Part shown: one piece after another, positions 15,897-17,700 of the stretch
How the letters are laid out: every line of letters starts with the position of its first letter
Position numbering within the stretch: position 1 is the first letter of the stretch
NCBI GenBank assembly: GCA_964603655.1
Contig: CAZRVZ010000034.1
Span: 1 to 17,700 of the forward strand
Source of the DNA: JACPWY01 sp964603655
GTDB lineage: Bacteria > Bdellovibrionota > FAC87 > UBA2466
Direction of reading: 5' to 3'
Length of the DNA stretch: 17,700 nucleotides
Position numbers and translations under genes: made by a program
Notes under the pieces: generated by a model
Told to the model about the DNA's origin: nothing
Database searches by the model: none
What the model saw: only the letters and a program-made list of their open reading frames with translations

Positions 15897-16288
15897 AAGC
15901 ATTTCATTTAGTATTTTGCATTGTTGTTGGCGCATTTCTCGTCGGCTTTGGCGGGTGGTGCATTGATCAGTTTCAAGCGAGCGGCAGTCTACTGATTCTG
16001 TTGACGGGATTGGGCTCAATCGTTTTGGGAATTCTTACTCCGCTTTACCTGCGCTGGTTTCTAAGAAAACTGGCCGGCGTGGGATTTGTAGTTGCGCTTC
16101 TTGCCTCACCGACATTGGCCTGGGCCTGCCCAGTTTGCCTGGGTAATTCCAATCACCCGATGGTGAAGAGCATGAATAATGGGGTTGTTTTTCTAATGGT
16201 GGTAACGACGATGGTCCTGATCCCATTTATCGTGATGATTGTTACCTTGGCGATACGGTCTCGCCGCCTGGCGCACTTGAGTATTTGA
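15887..16288 (+). CDS. Small membrane protein with periplasmic-side CPVC motif, oxidase-operon associated
   Basis: A 133-residue protein not assigned to a characterised family. It has two helices (about 5-25 and 33-53), a basic loop (RWFLRK), a third hydrophobic stretch ending ASPTLAWA (about 64-80) that resembles an internal signal/cleavage site, then CPVCLGNSNHPM (81-92) and a last helix (about 97-122) with a basic end. The CPVC pair plus nearby histidine suggests metal or thiol chemistry. Small CPVC-containing membrane proteins are, as far as I recall, found beside cox genes in several phyla. Here the first two helices may be a fusion of a separate small subunit. The start overlaps coxD by ten bases, so a role in oxidase assembly or stability is a reasonable inference only. 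Confidence 0.75.
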   Translation: MSLKAFHLVFCIVVGAFLVGFGGWCIDQFQASGSLLILLTGLGSIVLGILTPLYLRWFLRKLAGVGFVVALLASPTLAWACPVCLGNSNHPMVKSMNNGVVFLMVVTTMVLIPFIVMIVTLAIRSRRLAHLSI

Positions 16289-16401
16289 GAATCTGATCTA
16301 ATATTACCGCGCATGCTCAAACTTTCGACTTTAGGATATGACGCTTTACGCCGACAAGATAGAAAGCTCGAGAAGTAATTGTTTAGTGGAAATACAGGCG
16401 G
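16289..16401. other. Intergenic gap after the cox operon
   Basis: A 113-base AT-richer gap with no clear terminator hairpin and no convincing promoter boxes. It separates the tightly packed cox genes from the following gene, which is therefore probably a separate transcription unit. Confidence 0.4.
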
Positions 16402-17499
16402 ATGATTACTGCGGTCATTAGTCTTGGTCTCATCCTTTTTGTTGCCCAATTACAAGCCTTCCCACCTTGCCAGCTTGAAAGATTTTCGGCATCTGACTGG
16501 GAGACGGAGTTTCTGATCCCAAAATCGAAGACCCTAGAGCTGGAGCCTCAGTTTAAGCAAGGTCCAATGTTTTTCAACTTGGGTCGAGAAATGGGCGCAG
16601 GCGTGAATTCCAGTTCCTTTTCTAATTATCTTCCGTTTGCTTTGGTTTCAGCGGATGTTAATGCAAAACATCGAGCGGAGTTTGACTCCGACGGCCCACC
16701 CTCATTCGCGAGTGTTCTGAAGCAAATAAAAAAACCGGAACCCATCTCGTCACGCTACTCGCTAACGAACGTGGCACTCTGCTGCCGCAATATTGTGATA
16801 TTTCCCATTGAGGTAATGAATGTGTACACAACCGCCATGGAAACCGGTCCATGGGTTCCTCGCGTCTTGCAACTCCACAAAAGGCCAAACGTCAGTTATT
16901 TCAACTCTTACCTTTCAAGTGACTCAGATGCTCCCACACTTTCCCCACTGGGCCAGCAGTTCGCGACCCGTATGCCCGGTAAAACTTTTCTCGACCTTGC
17001 CTCTGGCGACCGAAAGAGAGCTGTAGCCCACCGTGCAGTTGCGCAAAAGTTTGGAGCAACCGATTATGTTGGTGTGGACCTGAACAATTCGCCATCGAGA
17101 AAAACATGGCGCGGAGAGTTCCCCGAACTTTCAACCGATTCTGATTTTACATCTAGATACTTCAAAGACGATATATTGACCTTCTTACGAAGATTGAAAC
17201 GTCCTGGGCCGCTATTCATACGGATTGAAGGGCTTGAAGCTTATCAGCAAGGCCACGGCGATCCCGCGCACGAGTACCTTCAGAAAGTGATGGCACAGAT
17301 CCAAAATGTCACTCAGCCAGGCGATGTTCTATCAGTTGGAACAGTCGTAAGCTTCATCCAACCGTTTGCAAGGGATCCCGGCACGTATGGATCAGAAACC
17401 ATAGACCCGCGTAACTATGGCTTTCGTCTCGCGGAGGGATCAATCCCTGAAAAAGATGGACGCAAATCTGGAAAAGAGCGCCTTTGGATCAAACAATAG
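16402..17499 (+). CDS. Putative exported protein with class I methyltransferase-like C-terminal half
   Basis: A 365-residue protein, not recognised as a named family. Residues 1-19 form a hydrophobic leader ending LQA before FPP, which looks like a cleavable signal peptide, although it has no basic residue at the N-terminus. Residues 20-190 show no familiar domain; they include paired cysteines (CC at 127-128). From 193, GKTFLDLASGDRKRA resembles motif I of SAM-dependent methyltransferases. DYVGVDLNNS (221-230) resembles the acidic loop after strand 2. FKDDILTFLRRL, LFIRIEGLEAY and PGDVLSVGTVVSF fit later strands. Sampled lines here are about 42-50% G+C against roughly 60% in rel, hinting at a different history. 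The start is the first ATG with a hydrophobic leader; AGGCGG lies too close to be an ideal ribosome site. Fold assignment is tentative. Confidence 0.7.
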   Translation: MITAVISLGLILFVAQLQAFPPCQLERFSASDWETEFLIPKSKTLELEPQFKQGPMFFNLGREMGAGVNSSSFSNYLPFALVSADVNAKHRAEFDSDGPPSFASVLKQIKKPEPISSRYSLTNVALCCRNIVIFPIEVMNVYTTAMETGPWVPRVLQLHKRPNVSYFNSYLSSDSDAPTLSPLGQQFATRMPGKTFLDLASGDRKRAVAHRAVAQKFGATDYVGVDLNNSPSRKTWRGEFPELSTDSDFTSRYFKDDILTFLRRLKRPGPLFIRIEGLEAYQQGHGDPAHEYLQKVMAQIQNVTQPGDVLSVGTVVSFIQPFARDPGTYGSETIDPRNYGFRLAEGSIPEKDGRKSGKERLWIKQ

Positions 17500-17602
17500 C
17501 GCGCGATCGCCACGCATGGGATCTCCATCAAATAAGTGCAGCCCTCCGCCCCTGACGCACCGATTAATTCCCGGGCCCAAACCTAGTTTGCGTCGGCTTG
17601 TC

Positions 17603-17671
17603 AGCCCAAAGTTTTGCTTTGCAAATCGTTGGGCTCACCGTGTCCTCGAAGTGCAGTCTCAATGGTGAGCC
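17603..17671. repeat. Two overlapping small inverted repeats downstream of the methyltransferase-like gene
   Basis: AGCCCAA (17603-17609) pairs with TTGGGCT (17629-17635), enclosing a smaller TTTGC-TTT-GCAAA stem (17613-17625). GGCTCACC (17632-17639) pairs with GGTGAGCC (17664-17671). The two outer repeats share bases 17632-17635, so they are mutually exclusive as RNA stems. Neither is followed by a T-tract. Nothing else is recognised between 17500 and 17700. Confidence 0.5.
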
Positions 17672-17700
17672 GCTCATCCAGCCAACTTCGCTCGATAACA

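Noticed and set aside
17417..17668. Plus-strand 83-codon reading frame at the right end
   Set aside because: It mostly overlaps the methyltransferase-like gene in another frame, has no recognisable domain and no ribosome site.
17601..17699. Possible 3' end of a minus-strand gene entering from the right edge (32 open codons)
   Set aside because: The reading contains a segment faintly like a transposase N-terminal helix, but it is too short, it ends where such a protein should continue, and an open frame of this size is expected by chance.

Overview
The window looks like chromosomal DNA of a Gram-negative bacterium with aerobic respiration. Gene content and order (mutL-miaA-yicC-remA-gmk-rel in a head-to-tail block, a large surface lipoprotein with repeats, an aa3-type cytochrome oxidase cluster) suggest a lineage in or near the old Deltaproteobacteria, possibly Bdellovibrionota. 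That placement is inference from gene order and protein style only. No rRNA, tRNA, CRISPR array, phage genes or transposase is visible.

Layout. (1) Positions 1-2957, minus strand: one very long open frame running off the left edge. It has a signal/lipobox-like N-terminus, eight tandem repeats of about 110 residues each carrying a cysteine pair about 40 residues apart, and then the start of an IPT/TIG-like domain. (2) 3095-4030, minus: a ten-helix EamA/DMT transporter. (3) 4039-10727, plus: six overlapping genes, mutL, miaA, yicC, remA-like, gmk and a bifunctional RelA/SpoT (rel). These cover mismatch repair, tRNA modification, RNA decay, a small DNA-binding regulator, GMP kinase and (p)ppGpp metabolism. 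rpoZ, which often lies between gmk and spoT, is absent. (4) 10690-11991, minus: homogentisate 1,2-dioxygenase, whose 3' end overlaps the 3' end of rel. (5) 11992-12394: a divergent intergenic region with a perfect 41-bp inverted repeat around a 99-bp core, a strong sigma70-type promoter and two small dyads. (6) 12395-16288, plus: cytochrome c oxidase subunits II, I, III and IV plus a small CPVC membrane protein, apparently one operon. (7) 16402-17499, plus: a predicted exported protein with a class I methyltransferase-like C-terminal half. (8) 17500-17700: no convincing gene, two small inverted repeats.

How the genes fit together. The mutL-rel block is a housekeeping cluster whose genes are probably co-transcribed and translationally coupled, since every junction overlaps. 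Gmk supplies GDP for GTP, a Rel substrate, so those two are linked metabolically. The cox block would form the core of a proton-pumping terminal oxidase in the inner membrane, driven from the promoter at 12270-12297. HmgA is the ring-cleavage step of tyrosine/phenylalanine catabolism; none of its pathway partners is in the window.

The parts least explained by known families are the 181-bp inverted-repeat element between hmgA and the cox operon, the exported methyltransferase-like protein, the paired-cysteine repeat lipoprotein, and the oxidase subunit I that appears to lack the K-channel lysine.
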